NCBI GenBank assembly: GCA_036399055.1
Contig: DASWNX010000008.1
Location: forward strand, 1 to 64,000
Reading direction: 5' to 3'
Length of the DNA stretch: 64,000 nucleotides
Origin: Jatrophihabitans sp.
GTDB lineage: Bacteria; Actinomycetota; Actinomycetes; Mycobacteriales; Jatrophihabitantaceae
In this document: piece after piece, positions 18,047 through 26,386 of the stretch
How positions within the stretch are numbered: position 1 is the first letter of the stretch
How the letters are laid out: every line of letters begins with the position of its first letter
Notes under the pieces: model-generated
What the model was told of the DNA's origin: nothing
The model's input: the letters and a program-made list of their open reading frames with translations, nothing else
Database searches by the model: none
Position numbers and translations under genes: made by a program

Positions 18047-20378
18047 CCCGCGACTGGGCTCGCACCGCGCCCGGCTGTCGGTGCTGCGGCTGCTGATCGT
18101 CTCGCTGCTGCTCACCCTGCTGGCCCGGCTGGCCTTCGTGCAGTTGCTGGACCCGAACAAGCCACTGCAGTCGGCCGCCCTCACCCACCTCGGCGCGATC
18201 GTGGTGCCGGCTCCGCGCGGTGAGATCCTCGATTCCCGGGGCCGGGTGCTGGTCGGCAACCGCAACACCCATGTGCTGACGGTGGACCGCTCGGCGCTGG
18301 ATCAGCAGGACGACCACGGCGCCGCGGTGCTGGCCCGGCTGGCCCCAGTGCTCTCGACCACCGCCGCGGACCTGCGGCGGGCCATCACCCCGTGCGGCGT
18401 GCGGGTTCCGGCGCCGTGCTGGACCGGCCAGCCCTACCAACCGGTCCCGGTGGCGACCGGGGTGGATCCCTCGGTGGTGCTGGCGGTGTCCGAGCACGCC
18501 GAGAAGTTCCCCGGCGTCAAGGTCAGCACCCAGACCGTCCTGCACTATCCCGGCGGCAGCCTGGCCGCGCACCTGCTCGGCTACACCGGCGCTGTCGGGC
18601 CCTCGGACCAGAAGGCGAACAAGGCGCTGGTCGACGCCGACACGATCGGGCGCAGCGGGCTGGAGGAGTCCTATGACTCCGTGCTGCGCGGCGTCAATGG
18701 CGAGCAGCGGGTGCGGCTGGACCCGCGCGGCGAGGCGGTCAGCCAGGGCGCCACGATCGCCGCCCGGCCCGGCGACACCCTGGTGACCAGTCTGGACGCC
18801 GACGTGCAGGCCCTGGCCGAGAAGTCGCTGGCCGAGCAGATCGCCGCCTCGCGCGCCAAGGGAAATGCGGCGCCCTCGGGCGCGCTGGTGGTGATGGACC
18901 CGCACACGGGCCGGGTGATCGCCGCCGCCAGCTACCCGAGCTATGACCCCGCCGCGTTCGTCGGTGGGATCTCGGTCGCCGACTACGCCAAGCTGACCGC
19001 GCCGACGGCCGGTGACCCGCTGGTCGGGCGTGCCATCGCCGGGGCGTACGCCCCTGGTTCGACGTTCAAGCTGATCAGCGCCGCCGACAACGTCAGCACC
19101 GGCGCGGTCACCCTGGACGGCCAGTACCCGTGCCCGGGCTCGTTGGACGTCGACGGGCGCACCAAGACCAACTTCGAGTCTCATGCCTACGGCCTGATCG
19201 ACCTCAGATTCGCGCTGCAGGTCTCCTGTGACACCTACTTCTACGCCCCGGCGGTCGCCGAGTGGCAGGCCGACCAGGCCCGGGTCGAGCGGGGTGAGAA
19301 GCCGCTGGAGCAGCTGCAGGCGATGGCCCGGGCGTTCGGGGTGGCGCACGCGCCGGGCATCGACCTGCCTGCCGACGAGCAGGCCAGCGGCTCGATCGGC
19401 AGCCGAGCCAGCCGGTTGGCCAGCTGGCAGGCCCACAAGGCCGACTACTGCGCCGCGGCCGAGAAGGGTTATCCGGACGTGGCCAACCCCGCTGACCGCG
19501 CCTACCTCACCCAGCTCGCGTCGGAGAACTGCACCGACGGCTGGCGGTTCTTCGCCGGCAACAACGCCGACACCTCGATCGGCCAGGGCGACACCTCCAT
19601 GTCGCCGCTGCAGCTGGCGGCGGCGTACTCGGCGATGCTCAACGGCGGCAAGCTGTTCGCCCCGACGCTGGGCTGGGGCGTGGTCGACGCCGCCGGCAAG
19701 ACCGTCCGCACCATCACCCCCAAGGTGATCCGCAAGGTGCCGGTCGACAAGCAGGTGCTGAGCTTCATCGCTGACTCGCTGCACTTCGAGGACAGCCACT
19801 CGGTGTCCGGGGCGCTGGCCTTCGACGGCTCCCCGATCAAGACCCTGATCGGGGCCAAGACCGGCACCGCCGAGGTGTACGGAAAGCAGGACACCTCGTG
19901 GATGGCGTCATGGGGCCCGATGCAGCCCGGCGCCCCGTCCAGCGACGCCAGGTTCGTGGTGATCGGCATGGTCGAGCAGGCCGGCACCGGTGGCTCGGTG
20001 GCAGGGCCGATGGTCCGCAAGGTCTATGAGGGACTGCTGGGCGCGTACTCCCCGCCGGTCCTGCCCGGGGGCGCGCCGGCCGGCAAGCTGCCGAAGGTGA
20101 CGGTCCGGACGCCGGTGGCCCGCTCGGCGCCGGGCCTGCCGGTCATCGGCGGCACCGGCGGCGCCTCGGCAACGGCGACTGCCTCGGCGACGCCGACTGC
20201 CTCGGCAACGCCGACCGCCTCGGCCACTGCCTCAGCGACTCCGGCCGGGAGCAGCGTGCCGGCAGCCAGCTCGCCGGCCCGGCCGGCCGGGACGCCGAGC
20301 ACCTCGGCGCCGCCTGGCCCGCTGCCCACGCCGAGCAGCTCGAGCACCGTCTCAGCGCGCCGGACCGACAGCCGATGA
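18033..20378 (+). CDS. mrdA: Penicillin-binding protein 2 (elongasome transpeptidase)
   Basis: A 781-aa class B penicillin-binding protein. An N-terminal anchor lies near residues 18-36, a dimerisation domain follows, then the transpeptidase with the SxxK serine in APGSTFKLI (about residue 341), the SxD-type motif SCDTYFY (about 398) and KTGTAEV (about 608). Two cysteines occur in the segment around residues 470-495 and may form a disulphide. The last 75 residues are a Ser/Ala/Thr/Pro-rich tail encoded by a tandem repeat. It works with RodA, whose gene overlaps by 4 bp. Confidence 0.95.
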   Translation: MRSADPRLGSHRARLSVLRLLIVSLLLTLLARLAFVQLLDPNKPLQSAALTHLGAIVVPAPRGEILDSRGRVLVGNRNTHVLTVDRSALDQQDDHGAAVLARLAPVLSTTAADLRRAITPCGVRVPAPCWTGQPYQPVPVATGVDPSVVLAVSEHAEKFPGVKVSTQTVLHYPGGSLAAHLLGYTGAVGPSDQKANKALVDADTIGRSGLEESYDSVLRGVNGEQRVRLDPRGEAVSQGATIAARPGDTLVTSLDADVQALAEKSLAEQIAASRAKGNAAPSGALVVMDPHTGRVIAAASYPSYDPAAFVGGISVADYAKLTAPTAGDPLVGRAIAGAYAPGSTFKLISAADNVSTGAVTLDGQYPCPGSLDVDGRTKTNFESHAYGLIDLRFALQVSCDTYFYAPAVAEWQADQARVERGEKPLEQLQAMARAFGVAHAPGIDLPADEQASGSIGSRASRLASWQAHKADYCAAAEKGYPDVANPADRAYLTQLASENCTDGWRFFAGNNADTSIGQGDTSMSPLQLAAAYSAMLNGGKLFAPTLGWGVVDAAGKTVRTITPKVIRKVPVDKQVLSFIADSLHFEDSHSVSGALAFDGSPIKTLIGAKTGTAEVYGKQDTSWMASWGPMQPGAPSSDARFVVIGMVEQAGTGGSVAGPMVRKVYEGLLGAYSPPVLPGGAPAGKLPKVTVRTPVARSAPGLPVIGGTGGASATATASATPTASATPTASATASATPAGSSVPAASSPARPAGTPSTSAPPGPLPTPSSSSTVSARRTDSR
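20163..20242 (+). repeat. Tandem repeat coding the PBP2 tail
   Basis: About four degenerate 18-bp units of the type GCCTCGGCAACGCCGACT encode Ala-Ser-Ala-Thr-Pro-Thr repeats. A likely length-variable extracytoplasmic linker. Confidence 0.7.
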
Positions 20379-21541
20379 CCGGGCTGGTGGTGCCGGCCCG
20401 GTGGCCGCTGCGGGCGATGGCCGATTCTCGCCGGCTGCGCTCCTATGACTTCGTGCTGTTGGCCGCCGCCCTGCTGCTGTGCCTGATCGGCGCGTTGCTG
20501 GTCTGGTCGGCCACCCGCACCCGCTTGCAGCTGGCCGGCGCCAATCCGCAGACCTACCTGGCCAAGCATCTGCTCAACACCGCCCTGGGCGTGGTGCTGC
20601 TGTTCTGCGCGGCGCGGGTGGACTCGCGAGTGCTGCGGCTGATCGGCCCGCTGCTCTACCTGGCCAGCATCATCGGCCTGCTGGCGGTCTTCGTGATCGG
20701 CTCCACCATCAACGGCGCCCACGCCTGGATCGTGCTGGGCGGCGGCTTCGAGGTGCAACCGGCCGAGTTCGCCAAGCTGGGCGTGGTCGCGGCGCTGGCG
20801 GTGCTGTTCGGCCAGAGCGCCGCCCGGCGGCCGCCTGACGTCCCGCCGAGCATCAGCGAGCTGGCGATGGGGTTGGGGCTGCTTGCCCTGCCGCTGGCGC
20901 TGATCATGCTGCAGCCGGACCTCGGCTCGGCCCTGGTGCTGGTGGCAGCCGGCTTCGGGGTGCTGGTCGCGGCCGGCGTCCGGCTCCGCTGGTTGAGCGC
21001 GCTGCTGGTGGCAGGAGTGCTGGCGGCGGTGCTGGCCATCCAGACCGGCGTGCTGGCCGACTACCAGCTGGCCAGGTTCGCCGCCTTCACCCATCCGGGC
21101 CATGACCCCCAGGGCGTGGCCTACAACATCAACCAGGCGCACATCGCGATCGCGCACGGCGGGCTGTTCGGCCAGGGGCTGTTCCAGGGCGCGCAGACCC
21201 GCGGCGCCTTCGTGCCCGAGCAGCAGACCGACTTCGTCTACTCGGTGGCCGGCGAGGAGTTGGGCTTCGCCGGCTCGGCGCTGATCATCGGGCTGTTCGC
21301 AGTGCTGCTCTGGCGCGGCCTGCGGATCGCGATGGCGGCGGTCGGCAGCGCCCGGCTGGTGGCCGCCGGGATCGTCTGCTGGCTCGGCTTCCAGGCGTTT
21401 CAGAACATGGGCATGAACCTCGGGCTCACCCCGGTGACCGGGCTGCCGCTGCCGTTCGTCTCCTACGGGGGCTCGTCGATGTTCGCCCAGGCTCTGGCGC
21501 TCGGGCTGCTCCAGGCCATCCACCGGCGATCGGCGTCCTGA
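20375..21541 (+). CDS. rodA: Peptidoglycan glycosyltransferase RodA (SEDS family)
   Basis: A 388-aa SEDS polymerase with about ten membrane helices. Family hallmarks: GSTINGAHAWI, the catalytic-region TDFVYSVAGEELGF and the late PLPFVSYGGSSM. It polymerises lipid II together with PBP2, encoded immediately upstream with a 4-bp ATGA overlap. It ends the elongasome operon; a hairpin follows within 45 bp. Confidence 0.95.
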   Translation: MTGLVVPARWPLRAMADSRRLRSYDFVLLAAALLLCLIGALLVWSATRTRLQLAGANPQTYLAKHLLNTALGVVLLFCAARVDSRVLRLIGPLLYLASIIGLLAVFVIGSTINGAHAWIVLGGGFEVQPAEFAKLGVVAALAVLFGQSAARRPPDVPPSISELAMGLGLLALPLALIMLQPDLGSALVLVAAGFGVLVAAGVRLRWLSALLVAGVLAAVLAIQTGVLADYQLARFAAFTHPGHDPQGVAYNINQAHIAIAHGGLFGQGLFQGAQTRGAFVPEQQTDFVYSVAGEELGFAGSALIIGLFAVLLWRGLRIAMAAVGSARLVAAGIVCWLGFQAFQNMGMNLGLTPVTGLPLPFVSYGGSSMFAQALALGLLQAIHRRSAS

Positions 21542-21583
21542 CTACTTTTTCCGTTTCGCTATCTCACGACAGCTTCACATGAT

Positions 21584-21617
21584 TCACTCTCTGTAAGATT
21601 GCTGTTACGGAGAGTGA
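21584..21617 (+). promoter_or_regulatory. Hairpin overlapping the DUF1800 ribosome site
   Basis: A 13-bp inverted repeat (21584-21596 with 21605-21617, one G-T mismatch) has an 8-nt loop. The right arm contains GGAGAG, the only purine-rich sequence that could serve as ribosome site for the GTG at 21627. It can act as a terminator for rodA, an operator, or a fold that hides the ribosome site. Confidence 0.5.
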
Positions 21618-21626
21618 GACAAGTCG

Positions 21627-23111
21627 GTGGCTACCACGTTCTGGCCGAACATCGCGGCCGCGCTGCGGAACACACCCCGCACCAGCCGCGCGCCGCTGGT
21701 CTGGGACCCGGCGTCGTTGTTGATGTCCCGCTTCGGCTTCGGCATCGAGAGCAAGACCCGCGCGGACCTGGTCCGCTACGGCCTGGACGGCTGGTGGCAG
21801 TACCAGGTGGCCTTCAGCCGGGGCGCCGGCGCGGGCTACGCCGGGCATGCCGGGGTCGCCGCGCAGGGACCGTTGCTGTCCAAGAGCCCCGCCGAGGTCC
21901 GGGCCTGGCTCAAGGGCAACGGAAACGAGTACGGCTGGGAGGCGATGGACCAGCTGACCCGGGTGACCCTGGGCCTGCAGGCGTGGAGCCGGGGCCAGGT
22001 GTATGAGACCGTCGCCGACTTCTTCGCCAACCACCTCAACGTGGCCAACCACAGTGACGGCGTCTGGAGCAGCCGGCACACCATGGACCGCGACGTGATC
22101 CGCCGCCATGCCCTGGGCAGCTACGCCGGCATGCTGCTCGCCTCGGCCCGCAACCCCGCGATGCTGAAGTACCTGAGCCTGGCCTCGTCCACCAAGAAGG
22201 CGGTCAACGAGAACTACGGCCGTGAGCTGCTGGAACTGCACACCGTGGGCATCGGCGCCGGCTACACCGAGGCCGACGTGCAGAACTCCGCCCGGATCCT
22301 GACCGGCCGGTCGGTGGATGACGACTACAACTACCTCTACAAGCCCGAGCGGCACTGGGTCGGCCCGATCAAGGTGCTGGGCTTCAGCCATCCCAACGAC
22401 TCGGCCGACGGCGGCGAGGCGGCCGGCGAGGCCTTCCTGCGCTACCTGGCCTACCACCCGGCGACCGCCCAGCGGCTGGCCCAGAAATTGTGCGTCCACT
22501 ACGTCTCGGACAACCCGTCGCCGACCCTGGTCGCCGAGCTGGCCAGGATCTACCTGCGGACCGGCACCCAGATCGCGCCGATGCTGGCGGCGATCCTGCG
22601 CTCGACCGAGTTCTGGGCCAGCCGCGGCGCCAAGGTGCGCCGGCCCGCCGAGAACCTGATCGCGACCGTCCGGGCCCTGGGCGTGGGGCCGGGAGACCTG
22701 AGCAAGTCGCTGGAGAGCCTGCACTGGATGAGCTCTTCGGTCGGCCAGGTGCCGCTGGACTGGGCCGCGCCCAACGGCTATCCGGACGTGGCCAGCGCCT
22801 GGCGCTCCTCCGGCTCGTTGCTGAACCTGTGGTCCTATCACCGCGGCCTGGCCCAGAGCTGGTACGGCGGCTTCGCCGCGTTCGACCCCGTCTCGCTGTA
22901 TGGCGCGGTCAAGCCCAGGACCAGCGGCGAGGCCATCACCCAGCTGTGCGGGCGGCTCACCGGCAGCCGGTTCCCGGCCGCCCACGCGCAGGCGCTGCAG
23001 ACCTTTCTGGAGGAGCCGGCGAGCACCCCGCTCGCGGACTCCCGGTTGCGGTGGCACCTGCCGCACCTGATCCCGTTGATCCTCGACGCGCCCCAGCACG
23101 CGCTGCGATGA
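21627..23111 (+). CDS. DUF1800 domain protein
   Basis: A 494-aa protein of the DUF1800 family, recognisable from the N-terminal segment in which the RFGFGI sequence is followed by a region with repeated Tyr/Trp, from DFFANHLNV and from NENYGRELLELHTVG. No signal peptide is evident. DUF1800 genes usually pair with a DUF1501 gene, as here, where the following gene starts inside its stop codon. Function is unknown; some DUF1501 relatives are sulfatase-like. GTG start. The pair is inserted between rodA and the radical-SAM genes, a place where Streptomyces-type gene orders do not carry it. Confidence 0.88.
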   Translation: MATTFWPNIAAALRNTPRTSRAPLVWDPASLLMSRFGFGIESKTRADLVRYGLDGWWQYQVAFSRGAGAGYAGHAGVAAQGPLLSKSPAEVRAWLKGNGNEYGWEAMDQLTRVTLGLQAWSRGQVYETVADFFANHLNVANHSDGVWSSRHTMDRDVIRRHALGSYAGMLLASARNPAMLKYLSLASSTKKAVNENYGRELLELHTVGIGAGYTEADVQNSARILTGRSVDDDYNYLYKPERHWVGPIKVLGFSHPNDSADGGEAAGEAFLRYLAYHPATAQRLAQKLCVHYVSDNPSPTLVAELARIYLRTGTQIAPMLAAILRSTEFWASRGAKVRRPAENLIATVRALGVGPGDLSKSLESLHWMSSSVGQVPLDWAAPNGYPDVASAWRSSGSLLNLWSYHRGLAQSWYGGFAAFDPVSLYGAVKPRTSGEAITQLCGRLTGSRFPAAHAQALQTFLEEPASTPLADSRLRWHLPHLIPLILDAPQHALR

Positions 23112-24505
23112 GCGCGAGCCCCGTCGCCCCACCCGAAGACGCCGGGTCCACCACCGGCGCGACCTTCAGCCCCCGAGAGGACGTCATGATCGAGCCCGAG
23201 CCGCCCGGCGCCGAGCGACTGCTGGTGCGCAAGGCTGAGCAGGTCAGCGCCGAGTTGGCCGCCCAGGACGCCGGCTGGGAGCGCGGCTGGACCCGGCGCA
23301 GCTTCCTGGCCGGCGCCGGCATGGTCGGCGTCGCCGCCCTGGGCAGTCAGCTGGTCACCACCAAGGCCGCCTACGCCGCGTCCGGGCTCAGCAACGGAAA
23401 CACCCTGGTCACGATCTTCCTGCGCGGCGCCGCCGACGGGCTGCGGATCCTGGTTCCGGCCTCGTCAGAGCTCGGGGTGGACTACCTGCGCACCGTGCGC
23501 GCCAACCTGGTGCCGGCCGCGACGAGCATGTCCGCGCTGCCGGGCGCCCCCGGCTGGGGGCTGAACGCCGCGCTCAACCCGCTGCTGCCGTTCTGGAACT
23601 CCGGCGAGCTGGCCTTCGTTCCGGCCGTGTCGGCCGCCGGGATCACCCGCAGCCACTTCCAGGCCCAGCAGTGCCTGGAGCGGGGCTCGGACACCGCGAC
23701 CACCGGCTGGCTGGACCGGGCCCTGCAGCAACTGGGCCCGGGCACCACCTTCCGAGCGGTCACCCAGGGCTCGGCGCTGCCGGCCGCGCTGACCGGCAAC
23801 CAGCGCAAGCTGGTGATGAGCTCGTTGAAGAACTTCAGCTTCCCGGGCTGGAGCGGCGTCGCGCCCCAGAGCGAGGCGGCCATCCGGACCCTCTACCGGG
23901 GCCTGCCCGGCCCGCTGGGCGAGGACGTCCCCACCACCCTGGCGGCGCTGCAGACCGCGGCTGCCGCGCGCGCCAAGGCCGGGGCGCAGAACGGGGCGGT
24001 CTATCCCAATGGGAACTTCTCCAAGGCCCTGGCCGACCTGGCCACGCTGTTGCGCGCCGAGGTGGGCATGCAGGTCGCCACCGTCGACGTCGGAGGCTGG
24101 GACACCCACACCGACGAGGCCAACCAGCTCGACCGCCACCTGACCTCGGCGGCCAACTCGCTGGCGGCCTTTCTCACCGACCTCGGCCCGGTCCGGCGCA
24201 AGCGGGTCACCGTGGTGGTGGTGACCGAGTTCGGCCGGCGGGTGCAGATGAACGCCAACGGCGGCACCGACCACGGCCACGGCAGCCTGGTGTGGCTGCT
24301 CGGCGGCGGCCTGGCCGGCGCCTCGGTGTACGGCAAGTGGACGCCGTTGTCGGCCTCGACGCTGGACGGCGGCGACGTTCCGGCCCTCAACGCCGCCTTC
24401 GACGTGCTCGGCGAGGTGGCGCAGAAGCGGCTCGGGGTCGGGTCGGTCACCGGGTTGTTCCCCGGTCACCAGTTCACGCCGCTGAACCTGGTCCGGGTCG
24501 GCTAG
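23108..24505 (+). CDS. Tat-exported DUF1501 domain protein
   Basis: A 465-aa DUF1501 protein. An unusually long 60-residue N-terminus precedes a twin-arginine signal, TRRSFLAGAGMVGVAALG, ending in an AYA-type cleavage site; this predicts export of folded protein, perhaps with a bound metal. The conserved segments TVDVGGWDTH and TEFGRR, and the histidine-rich TDHGHGS, resemble metal ligands of the alkaline-phosphatase-like fold. I chose the ATG at 23108 because it overlaps the DUF1800 stop (ATGA). Its stop shares CTAG with the stop of the convergent transporter gene. Confidence 0.88.
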   Translation: MSASPVAPPEDAGSTTGATFSPREDVMIEPEPPGAERLLVRKAEQVSAELAAQDAGWERGWTRRSFLAGAGMVGVAALGSQLVTTKAAYAASGLSNGNTLVTIFLRGAADGLRILVPASSELGVDYLRTVRANLVPAATSMSALPGAPGWGLNAALNPLLPFWNSGELAFVPAVSAAGITRSHFQAQQCLERGSDTATTGWLDRALQQLGPGTTFRAVTQGSALPAALTGNQRKLVMSSLKNFSFPGWSGVAPQSEAAIRTLYRGLPGPLGEDVPTTLAALQTAAAARAKAGAQNGAVYPNGNFSKALADLATLLRAEVGMQVATVDVGGWDTHTDEANQLDRHLTSAANSLAAFLTDLGPVRRKRVTVVVVTEFGRRVQMNANGGTDHGHGSLVWLLGGGLAGASVYGKWTPLSASTLDGGDVPALNAAFDVLGEVAQKRLGVGSVTGLFPGHQFTPLNLVRVG

Positions 24506-25569
24506 CCGCGCTCGGGCTCGGCGGCGGCGACCAGCGGGCGGACCAGGCTGGCCTCCGCTCCGGCGGATGCGTTCGACTCGATCGTGCTCGGCTCGGCTGT
24601 GCTCGACTCGATCGTGCTCGGCTCGGCTGTGCTCGGCTCGGCTGTGCTCGACTCGGCTGTGCGCAGTTCGTCCCACTGCACCAGGGCGACCCCGGCGATG
24701 ATGAACACGCCGCCGACGATCTGCGGCAGGCCCGGCAACTGGCCGAGCAGCAGCCAGGCGAACAGCACCGCGAACAGCACCTCGCTCAAGCCCAGGAATG
24801 AGGCGAGCTTCGCGCCGAGCGCGCGAGCGGCCTTGATGCCTGCGGCGTAGGCGAAGACCGCTGCCACCAGTGAGATCCCGAGAACGGGCACCAACCAGCT
24901 CGTCCGGTGGTGCAGCAACTGCACGTCGGCGGTGTTGGCGTGGATCGGCAGCACCCCGAGGACTCCGATCGCCACCAGGCACAGGCTGGCGACCGCCATG
25001 CCGGCCCAGGCCATCGCGATGGGCGGCAGCGCGGTGTCGGCCCGCGCTGACACCACGAAGTACACCGCCAGCCCGACCGCCGCGCCGAGTCCCCACAGCA
25101 CTCCGATCGGATCGAGGCGATGGCTGCCGGTCACATCCAGCACCAGGGCCAGCCCGACCATCGCGGCGGCGGCGCCGGCCACTGTCAGCCGCCGCGGGCG
25201 GTGCCCGTGCCGTAGCCAGAGCCAGCCGACGACCAGCAGGATGCCGAGATACTCCAGCAGCAGGGCGACCCCCACGGACAGGCGTGCCACGGCGTTGAAG
25301 TAGCACAGCTGCCCGACCGCGATGGCTATCACGCCGTAACCGGTGATGCTGCGCCCCTCCCGCGCGAGCACGCCGAACCGGCCCCGAAGCACGATCAGGG
25401 CCGGAATGCTCAGCACGGCCGCGGCGACCAGCAGGCGTGCGGTCACCGCCGCCGCGGGCGACCAGCCGGAGCCGATCAGAGCGGTGGCGAAGGCGCCGGA
25501 GGTGCCGAAGGCGGCAGCAGACAGCAGCGCGGTGCCGAGGCCAGCGCGCTGCCGGGTTGCGATCTGCAT
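24502..25569 (-). CDS. EamA/DMT-superfamily transporter
   Basis: A 355-aa transporter with ten predicted membrane helices arranged as two EamA repeats (about residues 8-140 and 150-285), likely an exporter of a small metabolite. The C-terminal 45 residues are a hydrophilic Ser/Thr/Ala/Glu tail made of five-residue units, unusual for this family. The start may be the ATG at 25569 or a GTG 21 bp upstream; neither has a strong ribosome site. It is divergent from the CGNR gene across an interval holding a perfect inverted repeat, which suggests control by that protein. Confidence 0.88.
   Translation of the reverse strand: MQIATRQRAGLGTALLSAAAFGTSGAFATALIGSGWSPAAAVTARLLVAAAVLSIPALIVLRGRFGVLAREGRSITGYGVIAIAVGQLCYFNAVARLSVGVALLLEYLGILLVVGWLWLRHGHRPRRLTVAGAAAAMVGLALVLDVTGSHRLDPIGVLWGLGAAVGLAVYFVVSARADTALPPIAMAWAGMAVASLCLVAIGVLGVLPIHANTADVQLLHHRTSWLVPVLGISLVAAVFAYAAGIKAARALGAKLASFLGLSEVLFAVLFAWLLLGQLPGLPQIVGGVFIIAGVALVQWDELRTAESSTAEPSTAEPSTIESSTAEPSTIESNASAGAEASLVRPLVAAAEPERG
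24574..24662 (-). repeat. 15-bp tandem repeat in transporter C-terminus
   Basis: About six in-frame 15-bp units (plus-strand core CTCGGCTCGGCTGTG with a CTCGACTCGATCGTG variant) encode S-T-[A/I]-E-[P/S] repeats. In-frame and likely variable in copy number. Confidence 0.8.
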
Positions 25570-25644
25570 GGAACGTGTCCGTTCGTTCACGACGGGAGGG
25601 CGGCTCGGCGGGCTGACGCGCGCCTGCCCCTGTCAGGCTTGTCT

Positions 25645-25674
25645 GTAATGAGCAATCGGGATTATGCTCATTAC
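25645..25674. promoter_or_regulatory. Operator-like inverted repeat between EamA and CGNR genes
   Basis: Perfect 10-bp arms GTAATGAGCA and TGCTCATTAC have a 10-nt spacer, in the divergent intergenic region. It is much more AT-rich than its surroundings and sits 36 bp before the CGNR start, where it can cover both promoters. Confidence 0.75.
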
Positions 25675-25709
25675 CTGCGACGCTAGTCGAGCAGCCGTAA
25701 GGAGTCAAC

Positions 25710-26243
25710 ATGGTTTTAGCCCATGACACAGAGCGGGCGCTGGCGGCTGCCGCGGGACTGGTGAACACCGGGCGGGGTGGGCAGGACGAGCTCACCTCCC
25801 TTGAGGAGCTGGAGGAGCTGGTCCGCCTCTGGCAGTGGTCGGGCCCCCGCGCCGGCGACGCGGCGGAGCTGGCCGCGGTGCGAGAGCTGCGACCGACCCT
25901 GGCCCGCTTCTGGTCGGGCGACAAGGACGCCGTGGTGGACATCGTCAACCAGGTGCTGCGTGAGCGCCACGCGCTGCCGCAGCTGGTCAAGCACGATCAG
26001 TGGGACTACCACGTGCATGCCACCGCTCCAGAGGCGCCGCTGGCCGACCGGATGGCCGTCGAGGCCGCGATGGCGATGGCCGACGTGATCCGGATCGACG
26101 AGCTCAGCCGGCTGCGGATCTGCGGCGGCGATGACTGCGAGGACGTCTACGTCGACCTGTCCAAGAACCGTTCCCGCCGGTTCTGCGGGGCCGCCTGCGG
26201 CAATCGCGCCAACGTGGCCGCCTATCGGGCCCGTCGACGCTGA
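25710..26243 (+). CDS. CGNR zinc-finger (ABATE-domain) regulator
   Basis: A 177-aa protein with an N-terminal stress-type ABATE domain and a C-terminal CGNR zinc finger (about residues 130-172; two cysteines in RICGGDDC, two in RRFCGAACGNRANVAAYRAR). The family is predicted to bind DNA and is common in actinobacteria. AAGGAG lies 6 nt before the ATG. The divergent EamA transporter and the shared perfect inverted repeat suggest that it represses or activates that transporter and itself; this is inference. Confidence 0.9.
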   Translation: MVLAHDTERALAAAAGLVNTGRGGQDELTSLEELEELVRLWQWSGPRAGDAAELAAVRELRPTLARFWSGDKDAVVDIVNQVLRERHALPQLVKHDQWDYHVHATAPEAPLADRMAVEAAMAMADVIRIDELSRLRICGGDDCEDVYVDLSKNRSRRFCGAACGNRANVAAYRARRR

Positions 26244-26386
26244 GCCGGCCACGGACGTCGCGCCGCCCGGAGTGGCTGCAAATCCCGGCTGAGCCGCGCC
26301 GGCTCGTCCGCCCGGCGGGTGCGAGGACCGGCCGAGTAGGCCGACGTGGGGCGTGAGGCCCACCGGCCCCCGTAGCATCAGTGGCC

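Noticed and set aside
17538-19799. Open frame of about 750 codons on the minus strand opposite mreD/mrdA
   Set aside because: It is antisense to mreD, mrdA and part of the operon with clear motifs; long antisense frames are expected at this GC level. No ribosome site or recognisable domain.
22490-23107. Upstream extension of the DUF1501 gene
   Set aside because: It lies inside the DUF1800 gene in another frame; the ATGA overlap at 23108 is the natural start and gives a Tat signal in a sensible place.
24574-24662. CRISPR-like repeat array
   Set aside because: Units are contiguous 15-bp coding repeats without spacers, inside the transporter gene.
23465-25990. Open frame of about 840 codons on the minus strand across DUF1501, EamA and CGNR genes
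   Set aside because: It overlaps three well supported genes in other frames and has an Arg/Gly/Ala-rich shadow composition.
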